64,000 nt of DNA from Enterococcus florum. GTDB lineage: Bacteria; Bacillota; Bacilli; Lactobacillales; Enterococcaceae. The stretch is from the NCBI RefSeq assembly GCF_004309355.1, contig NZ_BJCC01000002.1, positions 29,757 to 93,756 on the forward strand, given 5' to 3'. Positions 1-10,196 of this stretch are shown one piece after another (the stretch's first letter is position 1; every line of letters starts with the position of its first letter). The notes beneath the pieces are model-generated. The model searched no databases. It saw only the letters and a list, made by a program, of their open reading frames with translations, and had not been told where the DNA came from. The position numbers and the translations under genes are program-made.

Positions 1-227
1 TAGAACGTTTCGATGCAATCTTAAAAGATAACGGTGCAGAAGTTATCGATTCTAAAGATTGGGAAAAACGCCGTTTCGCTTATGAAATGAACGGGTTCCG
101 TGAAGGTATCTACCATATCGTCAATGTAACTGCTCCAGCATCAGCCGGTGCAATCAACGAATTCGATCGTCTAGCAAAAATCAACGACGATATCATTCGT
201 CACATGATCGTAAAGATTGAGGAGTAA
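1..227 (+). CDS. rpsF: 30S ribosomal protein S6 (C-terminal part)
   Basis: The reading frame is open from the window edge to a TAA at 225-227 and gives about 74 residues that match the C-terminal half of ribosomal protein S6, including a stretch reading [20 protein letters not shown]6 binds S18 on the platform of the 30S subunit. The start lies outside the window. It is followed by ssb and rpsR, the usual bacterial order, and a parS-type palindrome begins two bases after the stop codon. Confidence 0.93.
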   Translation, partial: ERFDAILKDNGAEVIDSKDWEKRRFAYEMNGFREGIYHIVNVTAPASAGAINEFDRLAKINDDIIRHMIVKIEE

Positions 228-228
228 T

Positions 229-244
229 TGTTTCACGTGAAACA
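229..244. promoter_or_regulatory. parS-type site (ParB/Spo0J binding)
   Basis: The 16-bp perfect palindrome TGTTTCACGTGAAACA lies between rpsF and ssb. It matches the Bacillus parS consensus (TGTTNCACGTGAAACA), which loads ParB for origin segregation. An identical copy lies at 1073-1088. Position near origin-proximal genes supports the call. ParB binding itself is inferred. Confidence 0.85.
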
Positions 245-270
245 ATTGACGAGAAAGGAGCTGGCTTTAC

Positions 271-780
271 TTGATTAACAACGTTGTATTAGTTGGTCGT
301 TTGACTAAGGACCCAGATTTACGTTATACCGCAAATGGGACAGGTGTGGCTACATTTACGTTAGCAGTGAATCGTAATTTCACAAACCAAAGCGGGAATA
401 GAGAGGCCGATTTTATTAATTGTGTTATTTGGCGCAAGTCTGCTGAAACATTGGCGAATTATGCTCGAAAAGGTACGCTTCTAGGAGTGACCGGGCGCAT
501 CCAAACACGCAATTATGAGAATCAACAAGGACAAAGAGTTTATGTGACAGAAGTTGTTGCAGAAAACTTCCAATTGTTGGAGTCGCGTTCCGCAAGCGAA
601 CAGCGTCAACAAAGTCCAAACTACTCTAATAATGGTGGGTTTCAGGGTTCAAGCAATACCAATAACAATTTTGAACAATCTTCTCCGTCAGCTAACAACA
701 CAATGCCTGACTTCGATCGAGACTCTGATCCATTTAGTGGATCATCGATCGACATTTCAGATGATGATTTACCATTCTAA
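271..780 (+). CDS. ssb: single-stranded DNA-binding protein SSB
   Basis: This 169-residue protein binds single-stranded DNA during replication, recombination and repair. The N-terminal OB fold (about residues 1-105) starts [19 protein letters not shown], a hallmark of SSB. A Ser/Asn/Gln-rich linker follows, and the acidic tip DISDDDLPF is the conserved tail that recruits partner proteins. The start is TTG at 271, chosen because AAAGGAG at 254-260 sits ten bases upstream and no ATG fits the OB fold. It lies between rpsF and rpsR, the standard operon. Confidence 0.97.
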   Translation: MINNVVLVGRLTKDPDLRYTANGTGVATFTLAVNRNFTNQSGNREADFINCVIWRKSAETLANYARKGTLLGVTGRIQTRNYENQQGQRVYVTEVVAENFQLLESRSASEQRQQSPNYSNNGGFQGSSNTNNNFEQSSPSANNTMPDFDRDSDPFSGSSIDISDDDLPF

Positions 781-805
781 CAATTACTGATAGGAGGGAA
801 ACGGA

Positions 806-1039
806 ATGGCACAACAAAGAAGAGGTCGCAAACGTCGCAAAGTAGACTACATTGCAGCAAACCATATCGAATATATCGATTACAAAGATATTGAATTACT
901 AAAACGTTTCATCAGCGAGCGTGGTAAAATTTTACCTCGTCGCGTAACTGGAACAAGTGCAAAAAACCAACGTAAACTGACCGTTGCTATCAAGCGCGCT
1001 CGTATTATGGGGTTACTACCATTTGTATCTGAAGAATAA
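806..1039 (+). CDS. rpsR: 30S ribosomal protein S18
   Basis: A 77-residue basic protein starting [12 protein letters not shown], with the conserved S18 core [36 protein letters not shown]18 pairs with S6 on the 30S platform. A strong ribosome-binding site (TAGGAGGG) precedes the ATG. It is the last gene of rpsF-ssb-rpsR and is followed by a hairpin terminator at 1046-1073. Length and sequence are normal for the family. Confidence 0.97.
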   Translation: MAQQRRGRKRRKVDYIAANHIEYIDYKDIELLKRFISERGKILPRRVTGTSAKNQRKLTVAIKRARIMGLLPFVSEE

Positions 1040-1045
1040 TCAGTC

Positions 1046-1073
1046 AAGAGACTTCTCATAGGAGTCTCTTTTT
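1046..1073 (+). terminator. Rho-independent terminator after rpsR
   Basis: Arms AAGAGACT (1046-1053) and AGTCTCTT (1063-1070) are perfectly complementary around a nine-base loop, and a T run follows. The right end touches the second parS palindrome. Confidence 0.8.
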
Positions 1074-1088
1074 GTTTCACGTGAAACA
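1073..1088. promoter_or_regulatory. parS-type site (second copy)
   Basis: TGTTTCACGTGAAACA again, identical to the copy at 229-244 and 844 bp from it, placed in the gap between rpsR and gdpP. Two perfect copies in under 1 kb argue against chance. Confidence 0.85.
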
Positions 1089-1144
1089 TCAGAAAGTCGC
1101 TTACCGACAATGAATGTGATAAAATTGTTCCTGTCAGGAGGGAA

Positions 1145-3118
1145 ATGATGAAAAAAAATAAAAGATTTATATTCTCTCTTTTTTTCTTTTTTCTTCTATT
1201 GTTGATCCAATTGTCAGCTATATTGTTCTTGCCGTTAAATTATGTGACGGCTTCTATAGTTGTAGTCATTGACCTGCTTTTGTTGGGGCAAATCATTGCT
1301 CAACACAAACGATTGCAAATAAGCAATCACGAGAAGATCATGCGTGCGTCAAGAGTAGCGGAACAAGCGTTGGATTTTGTTTCAGAGGATATGCCCGTGG
1401 GTGTGATCTCTTGGGGGACAGATTATCAATTTGTTTGGACTAACCCTTATATCACGGAAGAAGTGCATGATTTATCCCTTGAGGAACAACAAAATGTTAT
1501 AAAAGAGTTGATTCAACAAGATGAAAAGAAAAAAAGCATTTATAAAATCAAGGATACTCTTTATCACTTTCAAATAAACAAGGACAAGCAGTTAGTTTAT
1601 TTGATTGATATTACAAAAGAAGTTGAATTAGAAACGAAGGAGCAAAATCTACAAGCGGTGATCGGTCTTCTTTCAGTCGATAATTACGATGATGTGGTGG
1701 ACCGAAAAGATGATAAGGAAATTTCCTATATCAATTCCTTTATTACTGCTGTGATTTCAGACTGGATGGACTCCTATGGAATTTTTTACAAGCGAATCAA
1801 TGCGGAGCGTTTTTTCTTTTTGGCGAGATACGAGGACCTGGAAGAAATGCAAGAAAATCAATTTGATTTATTGGAAAAGATCAGGTCTTCTGCAGAAGAA
1901 GAAGGGGTGCTGGTGACAATCAGTATGGGGATTGGTTTCGGAAATCAGTCCTTAGAGATGATCGGTGATACTGCTCAAAACAACTTAGATATAGCGTTGG
2001 TTCGAGGTGGGGATCAAGTAGTTGTTAAAGATGCCGATGAAAATTCAAAACCGACGTTCTTTGGTGGAAACTCAGCCAGTACTGGAAAAAGAACGCGCGT
2101 GCGATCTAGAGCGATGTCGACTGCTTTAAAAAATGTATTCAATGAGACCGGAAATGTTTATGTCATGGGGCATCGTTTCCCTGATATGGACGCCATTGGA
2201 GCCTCTTTTGGTGTAACCTGTTTGGCCCGTTTTCACAGTAAGAATTCATATGTCATAATTAACGAGAATGAAACCATCCCGGATGTGGAACGTTGTTTGG
2301 AAGAAATCCATAAAGATGAAAATATGGAGAAACTATTGCTTTCGCCAGAAGCAGCAATCAAACAACGCAAACCAGGAGATTTATTAGTGATGGTCGATTA
2401 TCATCGTCCGTCGCTTTCCATTTCACAAGAGTTCTATGAACAATTTGAGAATGTTGTAATTATTGATCACCATCGTAGAGGAGAAGAGTTTCCAAGTCGA
2501 TCACTATTGACTTACATTGAGTCCTCCGCATCTTCTTCTGCTGAATTAGTGTCTGAATTGATTCAATTTGAGAGTAAAGAGGATCGCAGAATGACTAAGA
2601 TGGAAGCGACACTCTTGCTTGCTGGGATGACAGTTGATACGAAGAACTTTGCGGTAAGAACAACTTCGCGGACCTTTGATGTGGCAAGCTATTTAAAGAC
2701 TTGTGGAGCAGATGCGACTTTAGTACAATACTTATTAAGTACAGATATCCAATCTTATTTAGAGATCAGCAGACTTGTGGGTGAAAGTGAATATGTTCGA
2801 GAGGATATTGTAATCACCACAGGCAGCGAGTCGAAAAAATATGATAACGTCACAGCGGCTAAAACCGCAGATACGCTGCTCTCTATGGTTGATATCAATG
2901 CAGCGTTTGTTATTGTTAAACGAACGGATGGAGTGATTGCGATCAGTGCACGCAGTTCCGGGACTATAAATGTCCAAATAATCATGGAAAGCTTAGGCGG
3001 CGGCGGTCATTTCACGAATGCTGCAGCGCAGTTGTCCGATATGACCATAACAGGTGCGAAAGAAAAACTATTGACTGCTATCAACAATCAATTGTCGGAA
3101 GGGGAAAAAGAAGAATGA
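1145..3118 (+). CDS. gdpP: cyclic-di-AMP phosphodiesterase GdpP (DHH/DHHA1)
   Basis: A 657-residue membrane phosphodiesterase that degrades c-di-AMP. Two hydrophobic helices occupy about residues 8-50, followed by a PAS-like segment, a degenerate GGDEF domain, and a DHH/DHHA1 catalytic half. Visible metal-binding motifs are [18 protein letters not shown] and [10 protein letters not shown], and the DHHA1 glycine motif [12 protein letters not shown] lies near the end. Length is typical. ATG at 1145 or the adjacent ATG at 1148 could start it, with CAGGAGGG just upstream. It overlaps rplI by four bases, indicating translational coupling. Confidence 0.95.
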   Translation: MMKKNKRFIFSLFFFFLLLLIQLSAILFLPLNYVTASIVVVIDLLLLGQIIAQHKRLQISNHEKIMRASRVAEQALDFVSEDMPVGVISWGTDYQFVWTNPYITEEVHDLSLEEQQNVIKELIQQDEKKKSIYKIKDTLYHFQINKDKQLVYLIDITKEVELETKEQNLQAVIGLLSVDNYDDVVDRKDDKEISYINSFITAVISDWMDSYGIFYKRINAERFFFLARYEDLEEMQENQFDLLEKIRSSAEEEGVLVTISMGIGFGNQSLEMIGDTAQNNLDIALVRGGDQVVVKDADENSKPTFFGGNSASTGKRTRVRSRAMSTALKNVFNETGNVYVMGHRFPDMDAIGASFGVTCLARFHSKNSYVIINENETIPDVERCLEEIHKDENMEKLLLSPEAAIKQRKPGDLLVMVDYHRPSLSISQEFYEQFENVVIIDHHRRGEEFPSRSLLTYIESSASSSAELVSELIQFESKEDRRMTKMEATLLLAGMTVDTKNFAVRTTSRTFDVASYLKTCGADATLVQYLLSTDIQSYLEISRLVGESEYVREDIVITTGSESKKYDNVTAAKTADTLLSMVDINAAFVIVKRTDGVIAISARSSGTINVQIIMESLGGGGHFTNAAAQLSDMTITGAKEKLLTAINNQLSEGEKEE

Positions 3119-3567
3119 AAGTTATTTTCTTAGAGGATGTAAAAGGCAAAGGAAAAAAGGGAGATGTCAAAGAGGTTCCTACCGGCTATGCACAAAATTA
3201 TCTTTTAAAAAATAATTTGGCGAAGGAAGCCACCAAAGGAAGCATCTCTGAACTGACAGGACAAAAGAAAGCACAGGCTAGAAAAGATGCTGAGGTTTTG
3301 GCAGAAGCTGAAGAGTTAAAACAATTTTTAGACAAAGAAGAGACGGTTGTCGAACTGAAGGCAAAGGCAGGAGAAGATGGACGTTTATTTGGCTCCATCC
3401 CATCGAAGCAAATTGCAGAAGGATTAAAAAGACAATATAATTTGAAGTTGGATAAGCGGAAGATTGAATTAGAAGAACCAATTCGTACATTGGGCTATAC
3501 CAAAGTACCTGTAAAATTGCATCCAAAGGTAACAGGCACAATTAAGGTTCATGTAAGTGAAGAATAA
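3115..3567 (+). CDS. rplI: 50S ribosomal protein L9
   Basis: A 150-residue protein with the N-terminal L9 signature [21 protein letters not shown], a long connecting helix rich in Lys/Ala/Glu, and a C-terminal domain with the loop [17 protein letters not shown]9 binds 23S rRNA at the base of the L1 stalk. The start codon overlaps the gdpP stop as ATGA, the usual gdpP-rplI arrangement in Firmicutes. A terminator follows at 3572-3605. Confidence 0.96.
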   Translation: MKVIFLEDVKGKGKKGDVKEVPTGYAQNYLLKNNLAKEATKGSISELTGQKKAQARKDAEVLAEAEELKQFLDKEETVVELKAKAGEDGRLFGSIPSKQIAEGLKRQYNLKLDKRKIELEEPIRTLGYTKVPVKLHPKVTGTIKVHVSEE

Positions 3568-3571
3568 ATGA

Positions 3572-3605
3572 AAAAAGCTGGGATGAGACTATCTCAGCTT
3601 TTATT
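3572..3605 (+). terminator. terminator after rplI
   Basis: Inverted repeat AAAAGCTGGGAT / ATCTCAGCTTTT with one G-U pair and a six-base loop, followed by T-rich sequence. It separates gdpP-rplI from dnaB. Confidence 0.75.
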
Positions 3606-3632
3606 GTATTTCTACGGTATATTTTGTAAAAT
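3604..3632 (+). promoter_or_regulatory. probable sigma-A promoter of dnaB
   Basis: TTGTAT (3604-3609) and TAAAAT (3627-3632) are separated by exactly 17 bases and lie 31 bp before the dnaB start, directly after the rplI terminator. Confidence 0.55.
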
Positions 3633-3662
3633 AGATGGACGAAGAAATTTAGGAGAAAAGCG

Positions 3663-5024
3663 ATGAATGAAATGTTACATGATCGAATACCGCCACAAAG
3701 TATTGAGGCTGAACAGGCAACGATTGGCTCGATCTTTTTAAATACAGATGCTTTGATTACAGCGATGGAATACATTCAACCAGAGGATTTTTATCGACGT
3801 GGTCATCAGGTTATTTATCAAACGATGATCAAACTCAGCGACCGAAACGAAGCCATCGATGTCGTAACAGTAAAAGATGCTTTAGAGCAGGAGAACCTGC
3901 TAGAGGATGCTGGCGGGTTGAGCTACCTTTCTGAATTGGCTTTAAGTGTGCCCACGGCAGCAAATGTGGGCTATTATGCCAAAATCGTAGAGGAAAAATC
4001 TCTTTTAAGAAGCATGATTCAGGCGGCAACCAACATTGTGACGCAAGGATTTGAGCAAGGAGACGATGTTCAGACCATTTTAGATACTGCAGAGCGAGAT
4101 ATTATGGAAGTCTCTCAGCGGCGAAATAAGAGTGGTTTCCTGACGATTGCAGAAGTACTGAATACAGCGATCGAAAATATTGATCAGCTGGCCCGCAACA
4201 ATGAAGAAATTACAGGAATACCAACGGGCTATGCAGCATTAGACAAGATGACGGCTGGACTGCAACCCGAAGAATTGATCATTTTAGCCGCCCGACCTGC
4301 CGTTGGTAAAACAGCCTTTGCATTGAACATTGCACAAAATATTGGTACGAAAACGGATCGTTCTGTAGCAATATTTAGTTTGGAAATGGGAGCGGAATCT
4401 TTAGTTAATCGGATGCTTTGCGCAGAAGGATCGATTGAAGCAAGCCACTTACGAACGGGACAACTATCGGAAGAAGAATGGCAAAATCTGATCGTTGCCA
4501 TGGGAAGTCTTTCCAGAGCGAATATCTTTATCGATGATACACCAGGGATCAAAGTTTCTGAGATTCGTGCAAAATGCCATAAGTTAGCGAAAGAAAAAGA
4601 CAATCTTGGGTTGATTCTAATTGACTACCTGCAATTGATCGAAGGCACTGGACGAGAAAATCGGCAACAAGAAGTTTCGGAGATCTCACGGCAACTTAAG
4701 AAGCTGGCCAAAGAATTAAAAGTACCGATCATTGCTTTGTCACAGCTTTCTCGAGGGGTAGAACAACGACAAGACAAGCGTCCTGTGTTAAGTGATATCC
4801 GAGAATCCGGCTCAATCGAGCAAGATGCGGACATTGTAGCTTTTCTGTATCGTGATGATTACTATGAACGTGAAGGAGGAGAGGAAGAAGAAAATACGTC
4901 TAACCGAAACGTGATTGAAGTCATTATCGAAAAAAACCGGAGCGGGGCAAGAGGAACTGTCGAATTGTTGTTTATCAAAGAGTACAATAAATTTTCTTCT
5001 CTTTCACCGAGAGAAGACTTTTAA
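3663..5024 (+). CDS. dnaB: replicative DNA helicase DnaB
   Basis: A 453-residue hexameric helicase that unwinds DNA at the replication fork. The N-terminal domain (to about residue 155) begins with the typical IPPQSIEAEQATIGSIFL. A RecA-like ATPase follows with Walker A AARPAVGKTAF near residue 210, Walker B LILIDYLQLI, and the LSQLSRGVEQR and SDIRESGSIEQDADIV motifs. Start at ATG 3663 follows AGGAGAAAAG. Length is normal. It has its own likely promoter and a short terminator at 5024-5051. Confidence 0.97.
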   Translation: MNEMLHDRIPPQSIEAEQATIGSIFLNTDALITAMEYIQPEDFYRRGHQVIYQTMIKLSDRNEAIDVVTVKDALEQENLLEDAGGLSYLSELALSVPTAANVGYYAKIVEEKSLLRSMIQAATNIVTQGFEQGDDVQTILDTAERDIMEVSQRRNKSGFLTIAEVLNTAIENIDQLARNNEEITGIPTGYAALDKMTAGLQPEELIILAARPAVGKTAFALNIAQNIGTKTDRSVAIFSLEMGAESLVNRMLCAEGSIEASHLRTGQLSEEEWQNLIVAMGSLSRANIFIDDTPGIKVSEIRAKCHKLAKEKDNLGLILIDYLQLIEGTGRENRQQEVSEISRQLKKLAKELKVPIIALSQLSRGVEQRQDKRPVLSDIRESGSIEQDADIVAFLYRDDYYEREGGEEEENTSNRNVIEVIIEKNRSGARGTVELLFIKEYNKFSSLSPREDF

Positions 5025-5051
5025 ACACGTGACGAGGTTGCGTGTTTTTTT
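5024..5051 (+). terminator. weak terminator after dnaB
   Basis: Short stem AACACG (5024-5029) / CGTGTT (5041-5046) followed by a run of T. The stem is only six base pairs, so efficiency is uncertain. Confidence 0.5.
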
Positions 5052-5137
5052 GAGGTGATCGAAACGTGGATTTTTTACGTAATGTTCGTATTTTGCTTAA
5101 AAAACCAAGTTTAAAAAGTTTAATATTCGAATTTTTA

Positions 5138-5166
5138 TTGAAAAAATAGGATTTTATTGGTACAAT
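5138..5166 (+). promoter_or_regulatory. sigma-A promoter of purA
   Basis: TTGAAA (5138-5143) and TACAAT (5161-5166) with a 17-base spacer, 36 bp before the purA start codon. The match to consensus is good. Confidence 0.7.
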
Positions 5167-5202
5167 AATTCAGGATTAAATAAAATAGAACGAGGTGTTC
5201 AG

Positions 5203-6495
5203 ATGTCATCTGTAGTAGTAGTAGGTACTCAATGGGGCGATGAAGGTAAAGGGAAAATCACCGATTTTTTAAGTGAGAATGCTGAAGTGATCGCTCGTTA
5301 TCAAGGCGGAGACAATGCTGGTCATACAATCAAATTCGACAATGAAACATACAAATTGCACTTGATTCCTTCTGGGATCTTTTACAAAGATAAAATCAGT
5401 GTGATCGGGAATGGTGTGGTCGTGAACCCTAAATCCTTGGTAAAAGAGCTGGCCTATTTACACGAACGGGGTGTTACAACTGAAAATTTGCGTATCTCAG
5501 ATCGTGCACATGTCATTTTGCCTTATCATATCAAGTTGGATCAGCTGCAAGAAGATGCTAAGGGCGAGAATAAAATCGGAACAACGATCAAAGGGATCGG
5601 TCCTGCGTATATGGACAAAGCGGCACGAGTGGGGATCCGAATTGCGGATCTGCTGGATAAAGAAATTTTCGCTGAACGCTTAGAAATAAATTTGGAAGAA
5701 AAAAATCGTCAGTTTGTTAAAATGTTTGATGATGAAGCCATGAGTTTTGATGATATTTTTGAAGAGTATTACGAATACGGACAACAGATCAAACAATACG
5801 TAACAGATACCTCTGTCATTTTGAATGATGCGTTAGATGAAGGAAGACGGGTACTTTTTGAAGGTGCACAAGGGGTTATGCTGGATATCGATCAAGGAAC
5901 GTATCCGTTTGTTACCTCTTCCAATCCAGTAGCTGGAGGGGTAACGATCGGAAGCGGTGTGGGTCCTTCTAAGATCGACAAAGTCGTAGGTGTTTGTAAA
6001 GCTTATACCTCTCGCGTGGGAGACGGACCATTCCCTACGGAGCTGTTTGATGAAGTAGGAGATCAGATTCGTGAGGTTGGTCGCGAATATGGAACTACGA
6101 CAGGACGTCCAAGACGTGTGGGCTGGTTTGATTCCGTTGTGATGCGTCATTCAAAACGTGTCTCTGGGATTACCAATCTTTCTTTAAATTCAATCGACGT
6201 ATTGAGCGGTTTAGAAACAGTAAAAATTTGTACCGCTTATGAATTGGACGGCGAATTGATCTATCATTATCCAGCTAGTTTAAAAGAGTTGAATCGCTGC
6301 AAGCCTGTGTATGAAGAACTACCTGGATGGAGTGAAGATATCACTGAGTGTCGTGATTTGGCGGAATTGCCAGAGAATGCTCGAAATTATGTTCGTCGGG
6401 TGTCTGAATTGGTGGGTGTTCGTATTTCGACCTTCTCAGTTGGTCCAGATCGTACTCAAACCAATATTTTAGAAAGTGTTTGGGCACAAATCTAA
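5203..6495 (+). CDS. purA: adenylosuccinate synthase
   Basis: A 430-residue enzyme that converts IMP, aspartate and GTP to adenylosuccinate in AMP synthesis. The GTP-binding N-terminus reads [19 protein letters not shown], and other conserved blocks are [42 protein letters not shown] and [13 protein letters not shown]. Length is typical. ATG 5203 is preceded by GAGGTG. It appears monocistronic, as is usual in enterococci and streptococci. Confidence 0.97.
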   Translation: MSSVVVVGTQWGDEGKGKITDFLSENAEVIARYQGGDNAGHTIKFDNETYKLHLIPSGIFYKDKISVIGNGVVVNPKSLVKELAYLHERGVTTENLRISDRAHVILPYHIKLDQLQEDAKGENKIGTTIKGIGPAYMDKAARVGIRIADLLDKEIFAERLEINLEEKNRQFVKMFDDEAMSFDDIFEEYYEYGQQIKQYVTDTSVILNDALDEGRRVLFEGAQGVMLDIDQGTYPFVTSSNPVAGGVTIGSGVGPSKIDKVVGVCKAYTSRVGDGPFPTELFDEVGDQIREVGREYGTTTGRPRRVGWFDSVVMRHSKRVSGITNLSLNSIDVLSGLETVKICTAYELDGELIYHYPASLKELNRCKPVYEELPGWSEDITECRDLAELPENARNYVRRVSELVGVRISTFSVGPDRTQTNILESVWAQI

Positions 6496-6503
6496 TTGTA
6501 TTA

Positions 6504-6534
6504 TTGGAACAAACAACAAAATATTTAGTATAAT
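6504..6534 (+). promoter_or_regulatory. possible promoter of degV-like gene
   Basis: A perfect -10 TATAAT (6529-6534) stands 32 bp before the gene. The best -35 is TTGGAA (6504-6509) with a long 19-base spacer, so the -35 is uncertain. Confidence 0.45.
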
Positions 6535-6566
6535 CGAGGTACTAAAAAGTGTTGGGAGGATAAAAA

Positions 6567-7433
6567 ATGTATCAAATTCTAACCGATTCGTGTTGTGATG
6601 TTCCTTATACGCTGTTAAACGAATTGAATGTAGATTTTATCTCCATGTATATTGATATAAATGGACAAGAAATGGTGGATGACCTAGGAAAAGACTTTGA
6701 TATTTCGGCTTTTTATAAAAAAATTGAAGAAGGCGCTATGCCGACAACCTCACAAGTGAATGTGGGACGCTATGTCGAATTTTTTAAGAAATACGCGGAT
6801 CAGAAGATACCTATTTTATACATTTGCTTTTCCTCTGGCTTGAGTGGTTCTTACCAAAGTGCTGTTCAGGCAGTTGAGATTTTAAGAGAGGACGTTCCTG
6901 ATACGGAAATCCATGTTTTTGATTCGCTAGCGGCAAGCGGCGGCGAGGGACTAATGGTTTATGAAGCAGCACAAAAACAAAAAGAAGGTGCTTCTTTAGA
7001 GGAGCTTTTGAAATGGCTGCAGACCAATCGCTTAACTTACCAGCATTGGGTGACTGTTAATGATTTGAACCATTTACAGCGTGGCGGCAGAATTTCTAAA
7101 ACTAGTGCGGCTATTGGCGGATTGATGAATATCAAACCGATTATCGATGTAGATCCAGATGGAAAACTTCGAACCTTGGAAAAAATTCGTGGTCGCAAAA
7201 AGGCGCTGCAGCATATTGCAGACAACGTTGTGGAAACCACAGCGGATCCTAAACATCAGGTAATCTTTATTAATACTAGTGCAGATTTGGAAGGTGCAGA
7301 AGAGGTCAAACGGCTGATCGAAGAGCAAATGCAGCCAAAAGAAGTCCGAATCTTCCCTTTAGGACCAACGATCGCGAGTCATACCGGATTAGGATGTATC
7401 GCTGTTTTTACAAGAGGAAAAGAGAGAAAATAA
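6567..7433 (+). CDS. DegV family fatty-acid-binding protein
   Basis: A 288-residue protein of the DegV/FakB family, which binds a fatty acid so that the kinase FakA can phosphorylate it for membrane lipid synthesis. The N-terminus YQILTDSCCDVPYTLLNELNV is typical, as are the segments TSQVNVGRYVEFF, FSSGLSGSYQSA and HLQRGGRISKTSAAIGGLMNIKPII. GTTGGGAGGAT precedes ATG 6567. It stands alone between purA and a strong terminator. Enterococci carry several such paralogs with different fatty-acid preference, so the ligand is not assigned. Confidence 0.9.
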   Translation: MYQILTDSCCDVPYTLLNELNVDFISMYIDINGQEMVDDLGKDFDISAFYKKIEEGAMPTTSQVNVGRYVEFFKKYADQKIPILYICFSSGLSGSYQSAVQAVEILREDVPDTEIHVFDSLAASGGEGLMVYEAAQKQKEGASLEELLKWLQTNRLTYQHWVTVNDLNHLQRGGRISKTSAAIGGLMNIKPIIDVDPDGKLRTLEKIRGRKKALQHIADNVVETTADPKHQVIFINTSADLEGAEEVKRLIEEQMQPKEVRIFPLGPTIASHTGLGCIAVFTRGKERK

Positions 7434-7452
7434 AAGATCAATAAATCTTAGT

Positions 7453-7501
7453 AAAGGAGAAGAGGAATACCCAACTTTATGGGTTTCTTCTTCTCCTTTT
7501 T
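7453..7501 (+). terminator. strong terminator after degV-like gene
   Basis: A long hairpin with arms AAAGGAGAAG and CTTCTCCTTT plus an inner ACCC/GGGT stem, ending in a T run. It lies between convergent genes and may slow transcription from both sides. Confidence 0.8.
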
Positions 7502-7508
7502 GTGGTGT

Positions 7509-8408
7509 TTAGCTGGAAGGATGCTCTATATCTGTAAATTCACGAATCAGCTGACACATTTGATCTCGAGAATGAGATTCGAGCGCACTGTCTCTTTGAA
7601 CTAAGGAGATCAAAAAATCTGGTTGAGGCTGGTCTTTGATTGGAATACAGATTAGATGATCTTCTGGTCCAATGGCTAAATCGACTAAAAAGCCAATTCC
7701 TACGCGTTCTTTGATCATTCCCTTTAAAATAGTTAGGTTGTTGCTTTGATAAATAATGTTTGGTTCGAAATGGGCTTGCTGACTAAATTTTTGAAAAGCA
7801 ATCGGATGGACATAATGCTCATTCAATAGAACAAAAGCTTCATTTTCTAGTTCGTTGAAGGATACGCTTTTTCGTTGAGCGAGGGGATGGTCAGGACTGA
7901 CAACGATCGAAAAATTTTTTTTAACCAACAATTCACTATAAAGCTCAGGATCACGAATAGGCTCTGTGGAACCAAGCAAAGCCATGTCGATTTTTCCACG
8001 TTTTAATAATACGTAGAGATCTTTCGACCCACCGTCTATTAAATTGACATGTTCCATCAAATTATTTTTGAATAAAAAAGCAGACAATTTAGGGAAATAA
8101 TAATTGCCGATAATCGGTGGCAGACCAAATTCCAGCGTCTGCTTTTTTAAATGATCAATTTCACGAATTGCTACAGACAGTTCATTCAAAATAGTACTAA
8201 TATGTTTCGATAAGATCATGCCGGATTTTGTGATGACCAACGATCGATGAGATTGATCTCGAAAAATTAAATCGGTATCTAATTCCTTTTCCAAACGTTT
8301 TACCGCATAGGTGACGGTGGGTTGACTGACATGAAACGCTTGAGCAACCTTCGTAAAGCTTTTTTCCTTCACTAAACGTTGAAAATACTCCAAGTCTTTT
8401 AAATTCAT
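7509..8408 (-). CDS. mleR: LysR-type regulator of the malolactic locus
   Basis: A 299-residue LysR-family regulator. The winged helix-turn-helix at residues 1-60 starts MNLKDLEYFQRLVKEKSFTKVAQAFHVSQPTVTYAVKRLE, and a periplasmic-binding-like effector domain fills the rest. It is divergent from the malolactic enzyme gene with a 128-bp shared gap, the arrangement of MleR in lactic acid bacteria, where malate activates it. The name therefore rests on family plus context. Transcription converges with the degV-like gene. Confidence 0.85.
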   Translation of the reverse strand: MNLKDLEYFQRLVKEKSFTKVAQAFHVSQPTVTYAVKRLEKELDTDLIFRDQSHRSLVITKSGMILSKHISTILNELSVAIREIDHLKKQTLEFGLPPIIGNYYFPKLSAFLFKNNLMEHVNLIDGGSKDLYVLLKRGKIDMALLGSTEPIRDPELYSELLVKKNFSIVVSPDHPLAQRKSVSFNELENEAFVLLNEHYVHPIAFQKFSQQAHFEPNIIYQSNNLTILKGMIKERVGIGFLVDLAIGPEDHLICIPIKDQPQPDFLISLVQRDSALESHSRDQMCQLIREFTDIEHPSS

Positions 8409-8536
8409 AAATTACTCCTTTAATAAAAAGATAAACATCGGGTCATATAAATAATATTTATCATAAGCCTTATTTTTGACTATGACAAGCAATCAAGAGT
8501 AAGCTAACTCTTGTAAAACAAAGAGGAGGAATTGAG
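8409..8536. promoter_or_regulatory. mleR-mleS divergent control region
   Basis: The gap holds an AT-rich inverted repeat ATAAAT-N3-ATTTAT (8447-8461), which has the general form of a LysR operator. A TTGACT (8476-8481) could be the -35 of the malolactic operon, with only a weak -10 about 18 bases on, as expected for an activator-dependent promoter. Binding is inferred. Confidence 0.4.
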
Positions 8537-10177
8537 ATGAAAGGAATCGAGATTTTAAACAATCCATTTTTGAATAAAGGAACAGCTTTTACGAAAGAAG
8601 AAAGAAAAACATACGGATTAGAAGGGGTTCTACCTGCACAAGTACAAACTTTGGAACAACAAGCGGTACAGGCCTATGGACAATACCTAAGTAAATCAAC
8701 CGATTTAGAAAAACGTATTTTCTTGATGAATCTTTTCAATACGAATCGTACATTGTTTTATAAACTAATGGGCCAACACGTTGTTGAGTTTATGCCTGTC
8801 GTTTATGATCCAACGGTGGCAGATTCGATTGAGCAATACAATGAGTTATTCGTTCGACCTCAAGACGCAGCCTTTTTATCCATTGATGAACCAGAAGCAA
8901 TCAAAGCAAGCCTGCAAAATGCAGCGGCCGGCCGTGATATCCGTTTGATCGTGGTAACCGATGCGGAAGGAATTCTAGGTATTGGTGATTGGGGCGTCAA
9001 TGGTGTCGATATTGCAATCGGGAAATTGATGGTTTATACAGCTGCAGCAGGTATCAATCCATCTCAAGTATTACCAGTATCGATTGATGCCGGGACAAAC
9101 AATCAAGAATTATTGAATGATCCATTGTACCTAGGCAATCGTCATGAACGAGTTTATGGTGAACGTTATTATGATTTTGTTGATCAATTCGTTGATGCAA
9201 CACAAGAATTGTTCCCTAAATTATTGTTGCACTGGGAAGATTTCGGACGTTCAAATGCAGCCAATATTTTGGAAAAATACGAAGATAAAATTACTACCTT
9301 CAATGATGACATTCAAGGAACAGGCATTGTGGTATTAGCTGGTGTACTAGGGGCTTTGAATATTTCTGGTGAAGATCTGACTAAGCAAACCGTTATGACT
9401 TTTGGTGCAGGGACTGCCGGTGTCGGCATTGCCAACCAATTGTTAGATGAAATGACTCGTCAAGGCTTATCAGAAGACGAAGCGCGCAAACATTTTTACT
9501 TGGTGGACAAACAAGGTGTCTTATTTGAAGATACTGCGGACTTAACCAATGGTCAAAAACCATTCACTCGTCAACGCAGTGAGTTTGACAATGCCGATGA
9601 ATTAACCAACCTAACAGCAGCGGTTAAAGCTATTCATCCAACGATTATTATTGGAACTTCCACGCAGCCAGGTGCTTTCACTGAGGAAATTGTGAAAGAA
9701 ATTGCGGCTCATACGGAACGTCCAATCATTTTCCCATTGTCTAACCCAACCAAATTGGCAGAAGCCAAAGCGGAAGATCTAATTAAGTGGACTGATGGAA
9801 AAGCGCTGATTGGAACAGGGATTCCCGCAGCTGATGTAGAATACAAAGGCGTCACTTATCAAATCGGTCAGGCCAATAATGCTTTAATGTATCCTGGTTT
9901 GGGATTAGGAATCATCGCTTCAACGGCTTCTCGTGTAAATGGCGAAACCTTGTCACAAGCTAGTCATGCGTTGGGTGGAATTGTTGACACTACACAACCT
10001 GGAGCAGCTGTCTTGCCTCCAGTATCCAAGTTGACTGAGTTCTCTCAAACTATTGCAGAAGTGGTGGGTCAAAGTGTACTGGATCAACAGTTGAATAAAG
10101 AGGAAATCAAAGATATCAAACAAGCAGTAGAAGACATGAAATGGTACCCAGAATACCACTCACTAGATGCTGAATAA
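8537..10177 (+). CDS. mleS: malolactic enzyme
   Basis: A 546-residue NAD- and Mn-dependent enzyme that decarboxylates L-malate directly to L-lactate. It belongs to the malic enzyme superfamily. Visible blocks include [66 protein letters not shown] and the nucleotide-binding [14 protein letters not shown]. Length matches malolactic enzymes of Lactococcus and Oenococcus (about 540). AGAGGAGGA precedes ATG 8537. The adjacent transporter and divergent LysR regulator distinguish it from a plain malic enzyme. Confidence 0.92.
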   Translation: MKGIEILNNPFLNKGTAFTKEERKTYGLEGVLPAQVQTLEQQAVQAYGQYLSKSTDLEKRIFLMNLFNTNRTLFYKLMGQHVVEFMPVVYDPTVADSIEQYNELFVRPQDAAFLSIDEPEAIKASLQNAAAGRDIRLIVVTDAEGILGIGDWGVNGVDIAIGKLMVYTAAAGINPSQVLPVSIDAGTNNQELLNDPLYLGNRHERVYGERYYDFVDQFVDATQELFPKLLLHWEDFGRSNAANILEKYEDKITTFNDDIQGTGIVVLAGVLGALNISGEDLTKQTVMTFGAGTAGVGIANQLLDEMTRQGLSEDEARKHFYLVDKQGVLFEDTADLTNGQKPFTRQRSEFDNADELTNLTAAVKAIHPTIIIGTSTQPGAFTEEIVKEIAAHTERPIIFPLSNPTKLAEAKAEDLIKWTDGKALIGTGIPAADVEYKGVTYQIGQANNALMYPGLGLGIIASTASRVNGETLSQASHALGGIVDTTQPGAAVLPPVSKLTEFSQTIAEVVGQSVLDQQLNKEEIKDIKQAVEDMKWYPEYHSLDAE

Positions 10178-10196
10178 TTAAGAGGGGGAAGTAAAC

